From Temnopleurus reevesii (lineage: Eukaryota > Echinodermata > Echinoidea > Temnopleuroida > Temnopleuridae), in assembly GCA_036244855.1 (NCBI GenBank), contig BQKZ01000306.1, positions 43,322-64,866 of the forward strand: a stretch of DNA of 21,545 bases. Reading direction: 5' to 3'. This document shows, one piece after another, positions 1 to 8,559 of this stretch. Both the position numbers and the translations under genes were made by a program. The notes under the pieces are model-generated. The model made no database searches. It saw only the letters and a list, made by a program, of their open reading frames with translations, and was not told where the DNA came from. The first letter of the stretch is position 1. Each line of letters starts with the position of its first letter.

Positions 1-549
1 CCCCCACCCACCCCTGGTCAACCCATCCTACCCCAGTCTGTTGATCATCTAGCCTCCGTACCAGGCTGCTCTATTCTTATTAGACTCCATCCACACTCAG
101 AGGTATTTGAACTTTTATAATGGCAAATTCCTAATTCACAATAATTTACATCTGCCAACATGTTTACTGTTCAACACTAATCTATATTGGTTGATGTTCT
201 TTTTCAAAAATTTGAACAACTTTTTTCTTTTATCATTTTGGATCAAATTTACAGGGAAATAATGTTAATTTATGTTTCTTTGTTCTTTGAAGGTAATTAT
301 TTTGTCTTCTCAAAATTGTACAGCGTAATGTTTGATTCAATCTTCCCACCTGGATTCTAATTTCACTCAGTATTATCGTTAGGAAGGCTGTTGGTTTTAG
401 GTGTTTGGTTTAATTTTTCCCAGTCTTAATAATTATTTTTTTGCTCACTTGTTCTTTGAAGTACCTAGTAAATGATTTTGCTGCAATTAATTTGAACTTG
501 TGGATGACACCAAAGTTGTTAGTAACAGTTATATAATCTATTGTTGCAG
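1..549. other. Upstream intron or flank, no gene seen
   Basis: The stretch opens with a short C-rich tract (1-20), then AT-rich sequence with stops in all frames. It presumably belongs to the intron preceding the exon at 550. I see no coding exon or repeat element that I can support. Confidence 0.5.
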
Positions 550-706
550 GATTTCATTGAGGCATCCCCATACACAAGTGGATTGTATCAGTCTGATGTC
601 TGTAAACCAACTGATTCTGAGTCCAATGTGATTGAGCATTATAAGAGGAGAATTGACTGGAGCAATAGGGTGAAGGAAGTAGCTTTGGAGCTTGCCAGGA
701 ATGAAG
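550..706 (+). CDS. Exon 1 of window (internal exon of C2-like gene)
   Basis: The acceptor is a T-rich tract ending ttgttgcag at 549 and the donor is gtattc at 707. The frame opens DFIEASPYTSG and closes in a charged, probably helical stretch (IDWSNRVKEVALELARNE). The exon ends in phase 1, which the next exon completes. The upstream 549 bases must be intron or more distant gene sequence. Confidence 0.75.
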
Positions 707-3700
707 GTATTCTCAGATACTAAACTATCACAGATTAATATGAGGGGGAACATACAAGAGACTGACCTTTGATTGAACTATGTTGTATTATGGTTTAATT
801 ATCTTATAGTCAAGGCTCTAATAATTATACTTGATGAAAAATTTATCTACACAATCTGGGGCCCCGTTGCATAAAACCTAAATTAATGACAACTTTGCCA
901 TCAATAGTAAGTCCTGTGGATTCTCTCGTGCGATTGGCTGTTGCACTACATTGCCATGGTAGGTAATGGTAAAGTTGTCATAATTCTTAAACAGACCACT
1001 GGTCAGTGTGATTGAATATTAAACTTTTTTTCATTTCTTAGATGAATAAGTCACTATTATTGTCAAATTCTTGAAGTTAGCAACGTATAACAAACAATAT
1101 AGAAATCACCATTTGTTTGCGTAAATTTGCAACTTTTCTTCTACATACATATTTCTGCAATGGATAGGCAATTTGACATTTAGGCAATTTCATAAATTGA
1201 TCAACCTTTATGTACAGCTAACTTCACTTTTCTCCTCTGTTACGCCACTTTATGTACCAATTGAGCCTCATTCATTTAAGAGCATTACACCCGTTTTACA
1301 AAATCAGATAGGAATGATGAAGATTTATTTCATGAAGGGGGTCAGACGTACAAGTTTAATCAAATTGCCTATACAGTCAAAACAGGTTTATAAAGACCAC
1401 CTAAGGGAGACTGAAAATGGGTCTTTAACAGCAGATGGTCTCTATAATTAGATTGGTTCACAAGCATATTGCTTTCAATGGATTCAAGAAAGGTGGTTTT
1501 TATGGACAGGTGGTAGTTATATACAGGTGGTTGCTAAAGTAGCTTTGATTATATTTTCGAACTAGATGACAATGAAGACAGTCCAGAAACCGCAAGCAAT
1601 CAGGAAGAAAACAAGATGGCCGACTCCTGGTCCAAAATGTCCAATGGAGAGATCGTTAACTGGATGGAGGAGAGGCTGAAAGAGAATCGTCAACCTCCAG
1701 GGAACCTTCCTCCATTGCTAGAGCTTGAACGATGCGTGGATTATGAGAGAGAGGCAGGTGTGGCCATCAAGATTCGAACAGCTTTTGGGCTACAAGGTAT
1801 GCAGTAGTATTGCAGATCCTTCTCCACTGTATTGCTTTAATCAGAAGTTTATTTGTGATTCCATATTATCACCCCTCCCACTACATTAAGGCAAAGATAT
1901 TATTGCAGTTTTATTATTGTGACAAGAATTGTTTATTGCATGATAATGATGATGATAATGATGGCTATTTATTGTATTGCACAGGTGTCTCCCTTACAGT
2001 GCTCATGGCGCTTGAGAAACAAAGACAAACAACTAATAGTGATAGATAGTGAAAACATGAAGACTATAGAGAGTAATAAACATAATTTGAGAATCTTCTG
2101 ATCGTTTTTTTTTTTACTGCAGCACAGTAATATATAGGAAATTAAATGATTAGTCAGGAGAAAACAGCATTTAAGTGCTTTCACACATTGACTCTATGGC
2201 TTAATAATAATAATAATAATATAGATTATTTCCATAGTGCTAAAAACAGAGAGAGTACCATAGCACTTTACAATTTAACAGAACAAGAAAAACTTAAACT
2301 AGCAAAACAAATGAACACAAAATGTATAATGGAATGCTGATTTTGGAATTATGTTTACTTATGCCGTAATGGTGAGCTATACCTAAGATCAAGCTGTTCT
2401 CTAATAGTAAGAATGCTTTTCTTTCTTAAACCACAGACTTCTGAATTTTGTAATTCCCATAGACTTCGTATTGAGACAACCCAGGTTTCAGTAGTCAATG
2501 GATCAATGTATTTTACATATATCTTTACTGATATATCTTTAGTGTACAACTCACAAATGCTCTGTTTCCTTCTTCTCAAAACTCTAGCTGAAAACTGTTA
2601 CACCATCGTCCTAGCCCGACTGCTGCCTGGTCCTACAGCCTCTCAACAAACAATGGAAGCAGGGGATGGTGGTCAATCAAGCCGGTCCGAGTCGTTCTTG
2701 ACCAAAGAGATGGACATCGATAGCCGTATGAAGACACCAAGGTGGAAAGATAAACCAAAAGTAGGTGCTTTTTTTATTTACTTTGGGTGCTGAACCGTTG
2801 GTCTAATGAATATGGTCGGTCAAGCCGGTCTGAGTCGTTCTTGACCAAAGGGATGGACATCGATAGCCATATGAAGACGCCAAGGTGGAAGGATAAACCA
2901 AGAGTAAGTCCCTCTTTTTTTGGTTGTAGAACCAGTGATCTAATGAATATGGTCGTTCAAACCTGTCCGAGTTTTCCTGACCAAAGAAATGGACATCGAT
3001 AGCTGTATGAAAATACTGAGGTGGAAAGATAAACCAAGAGTAGGTCCTTTTTTATTTAGTTTGGGTGTTGAAGCCATGATCTAATGAATATTGTCGGTCA
3101 AGCTGGTCCAATTTCTTCTTGACCAAGTACACATTTGGTTCAGCTGGTAGATACTGGTAGATATTTCATGCCCCATTCACATAGGAGCCCCGACTGAACA
3201 CAATTCAACATGACTCTTTGTTCGGAGGCAGTTAACTGTGAATTAACAAAGAGTCGTGTTCAATCATGTTGCTTCCGGGCTTCTATGTGACTGGGGCTTT
3301 TAGAATATTCATGTGTATGAAGAAATAATTCTCAACCCTTTAATTCAAAGTCACATCCATTACATATTGCAGGTTCTGCGGCCCATCTACGATGAGCATT
3401 CCATACTCCTGCTCCAATTCTTCGGTTTGGAGGTAGTCTACAAGATTGACCCATCGGGTCGCACCAAGGGTGTGGTCAAAGCTAAAAAGGGCAAAGGTCG
3501 TCCATCGCTGGATAACTCATCGTATCTTGGGTGGAGTGTGATGCCAATCTTTGACAGGAAGTGCGTGATTCAAGGGACGTTCATCATCCCCATCTTTCAG
3601 AATAACAATGGCAAGGTGAGGATGATGGTAATACATGAGATTTATAGAGCGCAATCTTTCTGGTTGAAATACTCAAGGCGTTTTAAAATAGGAGCTAGAA

Positions 3701-6700
3701 TATGGATGCTAAAGTAATCAGGAATTGTGATCTGGAATAGGCTGGTTTACTGATACAATTTTTGTGCTCACTCTATACAAAAAGGTTAATCTTGACAACC
3801 CGAATACTATACTAATGCTTTTTCAACATAGCAACATGTAATGTAAGCAAACTATCTAGATTCCATTTATTTTTAGTTCAATTGTTGGTAATAGATATCA
3901 GGAATATCACATTAAGTACGTTCATAAGCAAGAAATTTCAATCAGAAATTTTAATCTTTTAAGAACCAGCCTATCATCAGGCATCTTCCAGGTGCATGGT
4001 CATAACACTCAGTCTGTAATTACCCATCAGAGTATAATGTACTTAATTAATTGTATTATTAGACACAATGTAATGAGTATAAATAGTGCATACTTGTATA
4101 CATTCTGGAGTGTCCATTTTGCTCTGCATATCCTGCCTTTCCTGACAGATGCGCTAGATATGCAGTCTAACTTGATGGATGACAGAGAAGGAGGGAGGGA
4201 GGGGGAATTGAAATGGGGAAGGGAAGAGATTGACAGGGGAAAGAGAAAGATAAGGGAGAATTAGAAAGGAGAGAGAGAGATAGAGAGAGAAAGAGATTGG
4301 GAAGAGAGAGATGGGGGTAGTTTGATGGACAGGCCAGGGTGGGAGAGATGGTGGTTGAAAGAGGGAAAGAGATAAGAGAGGTAACAAAGATAATCTAAGG
4401 GGATGAGGACAAATATATGCTTCAAGCCTGAAGTCCTTGATGAGTGTCAACATCAAGAGGGTCCTAGGTCCGCCCCTCTAACCCCTTGACCATTGCCCCA
4501 TCTAATCAACTTTCATATATCTCTCTGTCTCTAGCCATTCTTGAAGGGTTGCCTCGATATATAAGTCTTGATTCCTTGATGAAGGTCATATCCAGGGTTG
4601 TGTTTCATGAAACTGTTTGTAGATCTACGCATGACTCTATTAACGAAAGGTGACCCTTTCTCAGGAGCGATTTAGTGACATGAGTTATCCTTGATTGCAG
4701 GAAAGTGTCACCAGCTACTCATAGGGGGTGTTGTTCAATAGTTGCAATTGATCGCAAGTTGCAGTTGATCGGAATGTGCCAATCAAAATCATTGTGTCAT
4801 GCATGTCTTGTTAAATGCGCATACTGTGCGCGAGTGAAAATGCGCATTACAATTTGCAAAGTTGCAGTTGGTTTGTAGTTGATTTTGAACAACACCCCCA
4901 TCGAGTCCTGCGCACCTCTATGAACAGCGTCATGGAGAACAACCCTCGTCCACCTTCATCCCTATCTAATATATTTCCGTGATTTTTCTCCATGTCTCCA
5001 GCCATTCTTGAAGGGTCTCCTTGATGCTCCCAGCCTGGAGTCTTGGATTAGGGTCTCCATCAAGAGGAAAGAGATCCAGGTGCAGCACCCCTCCCACCCA
5101 TCTGCCGTTGTCTCCCTCTGGGATGCTCACTTCTACCAGGGGCAGACTGTACCTCTACCGGTAAGGCACATTGATAGATATGAAGCTGGATACACAATGG
5201 GTGACTTCAAGCACGGTGTTGAACTTTGGTGTTGGTTTTGTGGCAACACCAACACCAACCTCAACATCAAACTTGAAGTCTGTTGGTGTAGGTTTGACCT
5301 CTCAAGATTCTGATGTATTTCTGGAAGTTAGTGATGCTTGCTGGTGTTGAATGTCATCTGCTGAACCGAGGATCACGGTCGTTGTTGACGATTAACATGC
5401 AATTTCCCCATTCTCCAACACCAATCCCTAGGTTTTGGGAAAATTGTGACTTCAAATTTGGTGTTGGTGTTGAAATCATGCATTTGCTTTCGTCTCGCAG
5501 AACAGCAGCACATTCGCTACGACAACTCATGACATGTCGGTGGTTAAATTCACGTTATAGTAAAATTTGCTTTTAAAGACTAAAACGTACTTTATGTTGG
5601 AAGGCAATATTTTTCCTTCTGAATTTTGAAAATGATTACACAATTTAGATGATTTGAAATTTTGTACCGAAAATCATTTTATCTTCAAGCTTTTGCAAGG
5701 CTTTTTGCTAACACGTATGACGTCACTCAGCGTTGAGCGATTGATGCAGCAATCGTATCGCTTCTGTAAACTGACCACCTGTGTTTGAGCTCAGTTTACA
5801 GGCCGTCTTGCTCTCATAACACCATCACCAAACAGAGTACTTGAAGTCACCCAATGAGATTGTAACGTTCTAAGTAATTACCACCATCCAGAGAATTTTG
5901 TAGCCCCTATCTAAAATATTTGGTTTTTAAAAAATTGGTATCTCTGTTTTAAAATATAGTCAAACCTGACTATAGCGGCCACCCAAGGGAAACAGAACAA
6001 GTGACCACTGTAGAAATATAGCCTGTATAGACAGGTTCTGTTACATACATTTTCATCTGGAGGGAACCAATTTAGGTGGCTACTGTAGACGGATGTTCGC
6101 TAAGACAGGGTTGACTGTACAAAGTGATCAATGCATTATTATTATTTACTGCATCAGACATCTGAACTTTAAAATCTTATTCGGATCACAAACATTGACT
6201 TGTCAATTTTTTGTATGCATTGCCCTTTGTCTATTTCAATGTTGTAAGGCGAATTCTCTATGAATTCAATTATGGCAAGTATTTAAAACATTTTAGTATG
6301 TGTCTCGTTTGGCTGTAGATATCTAAATTGGTAGCATTATTGAAATGTCTCAGGGTCTCGTCTGTAATTCAGGCAATATATGTTGTATCGTCCTGAGGCC
6401 ATTCAATGTTGCTTAATTATTCAATGTCTTTCCATCCTTATCTTTCACATCTAGAGGAGGGAATACCTCCTCCATCTGGCCGGTGACTTCAGCAAGTTCT
6501 CTCTAGCTTCACAAGATAAGACAGGCAACCCGCTGAATCAGATCGTCTTACGAAGCCTGCCCTCATCAGTCCAACCAGAAGGAACCAGTGGAGAGAAATA
6601 CCTCAAAGAAAAGCAAAACTTTGAAGAGGTCATGAGTAACATTGCTACAGAACTAATGGTAAGTTGATCTCTATAAATGTCATCTTTTATGAAATTGGCA

Positions 6701-6987
6701 AGCATATAAACCAGGATAAATCAACAATATGTCGTAGCAAATGGAACTTAATCTATATTTGATACTGAATGCTCGAAAAGGAAAACCGGTAATATCTGTT
6801 TGATGATTTTCATAAAAATGTTCCACAAAGAAGGGCTAAAGTTCAATGTTATTCTGGGTTCAAAATTTTTGTGCTGTGTGAACCATGAAAAGAACCAATA
6901 TTTTATATGTAGCTCATTCCATCTATCTTTCCACAGGACGATGCCCTGCTAACAACTGGTCAGCCACCATTGACTACAGGTAGTTAA
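550..6987 (+). CDS. C2-like domain protein, C-terminal ~405 residues, seven exons (partial gene)
   Basis: Joining 550-706, 1566-1796, 2588-2760, 3373-3615, 5002-5160, 6455-6658 and 6937-6987 gives one open frame of 1215 nt plus a stop. Every internal border is AG/GT and the phases agree (1,1,0,0,0,0), which is strong evidence for a real spliced gene. The 5' exons lie outside the window. The protein starts with a charged helical stretch, then has alternating hydrophobic strands (motifs such as GVAIKIRTAFGLQ, ILLLQFFGLEVVYKID and the signature LGWSVMPIF), a pattern typical of C2-like beta-sandwich domains found in many ciliary and membrane-associated proteins. The order of segments loosely resembles the tail of CCDC17, but this is recollection, not an alignment. 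Function is unknown. No signal peptide or membrane segment is visible in this part. Confidence 0.82.
858..996. mobile_element. MITE-like inverted-repeat element in intron
   Basis: Sequence around 874-902 and its reverse complement around 962-991 match imperfectly (core tgacaactttgccat against atggtaaagttgtca). Outer sequence begins ggggccccgttgcataaaa, a start I associate with repeats in invertebrate deuterostome genomes. There is no coding capacity, so it is probably a nonautonomous DNA element. Confidence 0.45.
1374..1535. mobile_element. Degenerate pogo/Tc1-like MITE relic
   Basis: After a TA dinucleotide the sequence begins CAGTCAAAACAGG and continues with a rule-like stretch (taaagaccacctaag) that has a partial inverted counterpart near 1492-1520 (aggtggtttttatggaca). 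The left end matches the ends of the elements at 5957, 8253 and 12215. The right end is eroded, so its limit is approximate. Confidence 0.4.
1566..1796 (+). CDS. Exon 2 of window, entry into first C2-like segment
   Basis: The acceptor is cgaactag at 1565 and the donor gtatgc at 1797. In phase with the preceding exon it reads an acidic linker (DDNEDSPE), an amphipathic helix (NGEIVNWMEERLKE), a proline-rich spacer, and then YEREAGVAIKIRTAFGLQ, which looks like the first beta strands of a C2-like fold. An internal ATG at 1616 could look like a start, but the open frame and phase continue upstream to the acceptor, so it is an internal Met. Confidence 0.8.
2202..2221. repeat. (AAT)n microsatellite
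   Basis: About six AAT units lie in the intron, followed by AT-rich sequence with two copies of a catagtgct/catagcact-like motif. It may be the tail of an old interspersed repeat. Confidence 0.6.
2588..2760 (+). CDS. Exon 3 of window, end of first C2-like segment and basic linker
   Basis: The acceptor is caaaactctag at 2587 and the donor gtaggt at 2761. It continues the strand pattern (ENCYTIVLARLLPGP), followed by a Ser/Thr-rich, then Lys/Arg-rich linker ending RWKDKPK. The last ~90 nt of the exon plus its donor and intron start are the first copy of a ~140 bp tandem repeat that continues to about 3130. The exon ends in phase 0. Confidence 0.78.
2671..3130 (+). repeat. ~140 bp tandem duplication spanning exon 3 end and splice donor, about 3.3 copies
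   Basis: The motif gaccaa recurs at 2700, 2843, 2979 and 3121 (spacings 143, 136, 142) within otherwise highly similar units. Each unit has the exon's final ~90 nt, a donor (gtaggt 2761, gtaagt 2904, gtaggt 3040), a T-rich intron start and a ctaatgaatat linker. Unit 2 keeps the reading frame of the exon part, unit 3 has a one-base deletion that breaks it, and unit 4 is truncated. Only unit 1 connects to an upstream acceptor. Confidence 0.88.
3171..3296. mobile_element. Foldback/MITE-like element with 52 bp arms
   Basis: Arms 3171-3222 and 3245-3296 are inverted copies with several mismatches (end pattern CCCCANTCACATAG; inner ends gactctttgtt / aacaaagagtc match exactly) around a 22 nt spacer. 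There is no coding capacity. It lies in the intron just before exon 4's acceptor. Confidence 0.65.
3373..3615 (+). CDS. Exon 4 of window, core of C2-like domain
   Basis: The acceptor is attgcag at 3372 and the donor gtgagg at 3616; 81 codons, phase 0 at both ends. The best coding signal in the window: hydrophobic strands ILLLQFFGLEVVYKID, a basic loop rich in Lys and Gly (about residues 37-47), then YLGWSVMPIFD and GTFIIPIF. The G-W-x-x-x-P-x-F pattern is common in C2-like domains of ciliary and scaffold proteins. No Asp cluster typical of calcium-binding C2 loops is evident. Confidence 0.88.
4170..4380. repeat. Purine-rich low-complexity tract
   Basis: The + strand is almost entirely G and A in runs such as ggagggaggg and gagagagaga. 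Apparent open frames here on both strands are composition artefacts. It sits in the intron upstream of the exon 5 relics. Confidence 0.8.
4416..4460 (+). pseudogene. Decayed partial copy of exon 5 (copy a)
   Basis: The 45 nt read YASSLKSLMSVNIKR, aligning without gaps to DAPSLESWIRVSIKR of exon 5. The part matching the exon's first seven codons and acceptor is missing, and an in-frame stop follows six codons later. It is most simply a relic of tandem exon duplication. Confidence 0.65.
4535..4593 (+). pseudogene. Decayed partial copy of exon 5 with acceptor (copy b)
   Basis: It begins with a pyrimidine-rich acceptor (tctgtctctag) followed by ccattcttgaagggt, identical to the first 15 nt of exon 5. 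Similarity continues with a short deletion; the shifted frame reads SLDSLMKV, close to copy a. It is broken off by an inserted inverted-repeat element starting at about 4592. The intron sequence just upstream also resembles that before the true exon. Confidence 0.7.
4592..4948. mobile_element. MITE family 1 copy, split by a second element
   Basis: Ends CCAGGGTTGT and ACAACCCTCG are inverted. Both halves match the reverse complement of the intact 178 bp copy at 7079-7256, including the internal words gtagatctac, ggtgacc and acctctatgaa. The halves are separated by the insertion at 4724-4899. Confidence 0.75.
4724..4899. mobile_element. MITE family 2, nested inside family 1
   Basis: Terminal inverted repeats of at least 15 bp: GGGGGTGTTGTTCAA on the left and its exact reverse complement on the right. 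Subterminal gttgcagttg copies and gcgcat words occur inside. A possible short target duplication (CAT or AT) flanks it. GGG-rich ends with a 3 bp target site are reminiscent of PIF/Harbinger elements, but this is tentative. Confidence 0.75.
5002..5160 (+). CDS. Exon 5 of window
   Basis: The acceptor is catgtctccag at 5001 and the donor gtaagg at 5161; 53 codons, phase 0 at both ends. It opens PFLKGLLDAPSLESWIRV, continues with a basic patch (SIKRKEIQ), and ends VVSLWDAHFYQGQTVPLP, a strand-turn pattern that could close the C2-like sandwich. Two decayed partial copies of its 5' half lie in the preceding intron at 4416-4460 and 4535-4593. Confidence 0.85.
5196..5855. mobile_element. Nonautonomous inverted-repeat element, ~660 bp
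   Basis: AATGGGTGACTTCAAG at 5196-5211 is mirrored by CTTGAAGTCACCCAAT at 5840-5855 (one mismatch at the outer end). Inside are repeated ggtgttg / caacacc words and an 11 bp hairpin near 5766-5803 (ctgtaaactga / tcagtttacag). No transposase-like frame is visible. The element occupies much of the intron after exon 5. Confidence 0.6.
5957..6117. mobile_element. Pogo/Tc1-like MITE
   Basis: Flanked by TA (5955-5956 and 6118-6119). Ends TAGTCAAACCTGACTATAGC and, on the other strand, CAGTCAACCCTGTCTTAGCG are imperfect inverted repeats. It lies in the intron between exons 5 and 6 and has no coding capacity. Confidence 0.65.
6455..6658 (+). CDS. Exon 6 of window
   Basis: The acceptor is ttcacatctag at 6454 and the donor gtaagt at 6659; 68 codons, phase 0 at both ends. 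It reads RREYLLHLAGDFSKFSLASQ, then a polar region with Gly/Pro, and finishes with a charged helix (EKQNFEEVMSNIATELM). The alternative frame at the acceptor meets a stop within 11 codons, so the phase is fixed by the neighbouring exon. Confidence 0.82.
6937..6987 (+). CDS. Terminal exon of C2-like gene with stop codon
   Basis: The acceptor is ctttccacag at 6936. Sixteen codons (DDALLTTGQPPLTTGS) are followed by TAA at 6985-6987. Short final coding exons are normal in animal genes. The correct phase and pyrimidine-rich acceptor support it; the short length limits certainty. Confidence 0.7.
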   Translation, partial: DDALLTTGQPPLTTGS

Positions 6988-7078
6988 TATGCTGAAGAGT
7001 TCAGAGGATCATCCAGAATGACAGTGCTGAAGTACATGATGTCAACTTCTTGTTTTACATATGAAACTAAGGCAACAA

Positions 7079-7256
7079 CCTGGGTTGTGCAACTTAAAGT
7101 TATTCATAGAGGTATGCACGACTGTACGAATGACTGGTGACCCTTTCCTTCATTCAATGATAACCCCTGGCTCTGATTCGCGCTTGAGAAATGGTCACAA
7201 GTCTTTCGTATAGTGGTGTGTAGATCTACGAAAAACTTTATGTAAAACAACCCTGG
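7079..7256. mobile_element. MITE family 1, uninterrupted copy in 3' UTR
   Basis: Ends CCTGGGTTGT and ACAACCCTGG are inverted repeats. The body matches the split copy at 4592-4948 in the opposite orientation. It probably lies in the transcribed 3' UTR if the AATAAA at 7424 is used. Confidence 0.7.
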
Positions 7257-7281
7257 CTTGGTTAGCGATCATTACTGGTTT

Positions 7282-7350
7282 AATTGTTGGCCAGTCAATA
7301 TGCATGGGTATTAAAACAATACCCATGCTTATAGTGACTGGCCAACAATT
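7282..7350. repeat. Hairpin-forming inverted repeat
   Basis: Arms 7282-7312 and 7318-7350 (aattgttggccagtca against tgactggccaacaatt; gcatgggtatt against aatacccatgc) surround a loop of about 5 nt. Two small bulges separate the perfect blocks. It lies just before the candidate poly(A) signal, so the transcript could fold into a long stem. Confidence 0.75.
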
Positions 7351-7423
7351 GAACGCGCATAATTGTCATAAATTTCATCCACCAGCCAGGAGTCACTGGT
7401 TCTAAACCTTGTTTGAGGTACAT

Positions 7424-7429
7424 AATAAA
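7424..7429 (+). promoter_or_regulatory. Candidate polyadenylation signal AATAAA
   Basis: A canonical AATAAA lies about 437 bases after the stop codon, in tandem orientation with the gene, and is followed within 30 bases by T-rich sequence. If used, the 3' UTR would contain the inverted-repeat element at 7079-7256 and the hairpin at 7282-7350. Confidence 0.4.
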
Positions 7430-7430
7430 G

Positions 7431-8230
7431 CAATCTGCTGAAGCATAATTGATTTATTGTTGCTGTCAGCTTTGGTTTCAAATAGGGAAAAATATCCTTT
7501 TACATGTATCAAAAGCAGATTATGCAATTAATGTTTCTACACAATACTGTAAAAGCTCTTTATCAACACTGATGATATACATGATGAGCTCCTCATTTAC
7601 ATGTACATTGTACATGAAATTTCATTTGGTAAGGCGTTTTTAGGATTTTATCAGTCTTGTATATCAAAGATATCATGTGATGTTTTGGATCTGATATGAT
7701 ATCGTTTTTATACCTTGTCCTTATAGTCCAATTCTTTTATTCTTTCAAATCTGTTCTGTTAGGTAATCTATGAGAATGTGTCCTCTAGAATTTTTTTGGA
7801 AATACTGTTCCTTTATTTTTGTATTGAGATGCAAAGAAACTAGAACTTCAAACTGATGATCATTTCAGGAAAATAAGCATATTGCAGTTCTCAATCACCT
7901 GTTCACTACAGAGTATGTTCTGTAATATATGTGAAACTTTCATGACCATTTCAGTTCTATGATTGAAAAGTTGAGGCTGCACAGAATGTACGAAAGGTTA
8001 ATGACATTCTTGTAACTACATGTAGTACTTGCATCAGCATTCACATTTCCTTCATTTTAGCTATTTGAATCTGACTTGATTTCACCACCTCAGCTGCCAC
8101 CCTTCTGTAATACGAAATATTTGATTATTTAAATCTAATGTTAAACCTTTCAGATGAATGGTGTGAACAATCTTTATTGGGTTTGTGGTGTTTTTTTTTG
8201 TTCTCAACTTGACCCTGTATCCTATCAGGG
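7431..8230. other. AT-rich noncoding stretch
   Basis: I see no coding frame with splice context, no RNA gene and no clear repeat. Short open frames (for example 7449-7643) lack any recognisable protein features. Confidence 0.5.
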
Positions 8231-8233
8231 CAT

Positions 8234-8555
8234 AATGGCTCATATTCAGATACAGTGGAACCTCATTATAAAGAGGTCAGATATATAGCAAGATACCTGT
8301 TATAACAAGGTGATTTTGTTGTTCCCAGCTCTTTATAGTCCTTTGTTTTTTTTACCCTAATATGGTGAGGAACCTGATATAACAAGGTAATTTTCATGGT
8401 CCCCAGGACCTCATTATAAAGAGGTTTCACTGTAGCAATGTTAAGCTTAACCTGGGTAAGGCCATTGTTATTTAAACACAGTTAATCCAATGGTCTAAAT
8501 GGCAATGACTTAGACCTGGGTTAACTTAGACCTCACTATCAGAATATGGCCCATT
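8234..8555. mobile_element. MITE-like element interrupted by a pogo-like MITE
   Basis: The outer ends, aatggctcatattcagata (8234-8252) and tatcagaatatggcccatt (8537-8555), are 19 bp inverted repeats with two or three mismatches. The interior right of the insertion has a second inverted pair (taagcttaacctgggtaa and its counterpart near 8508-8530). The inner element 8253-8432 interrupts the left end. Confidence 0.65.
8253..8432. mobile_element. Pogo/Tc1-like MITE with TA target duplication
   Basis: TA dinucleotides at 8251-8252 and 8433-8434 flank a 180 bp element. Its first ~24 bases (CAGTGGAACCTCATTATAAA...) and the reverse complement of its last ~24 (CAGTGAAACCTCTTTATAAT...) match at about 20 positions. 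Internal gatataacaaggt-like words recur. It is probably mobilised by a pogo or Tc1/mariner transposase, by family resemblance. Confidence 0.75.
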
Positions 8556-8559
8556 TGGT

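Noticed and set aside
1173..1451. 92-residue plus-strand frame
   Set aside because: It lies in an intron and its second half is a MITE-like repeat.
2123..2340. Possible extra exon after a good polypyrimidine acceptor (tttttttttactgcag)
   Set aside because: The required phase meets stops almost at once and no donor in phase follows. The exons at 1566-1796 and 2588-2760 join directly in frame.
2814..2903. Second repeat unit as an additional coding exon
   Set aside because: The frame is open and the donor good, but no polypyrimidine tract or acceptor precedes it, so inclusion is unsupported. Kept as an alternative-donor question in the findings.
4154..4456. 100-residue minus-strand frame and 90-residue plus-strand frame
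   Set aside because: Both lie over the GA-rich low-complexity tract within an intron and have strongly biased composition.
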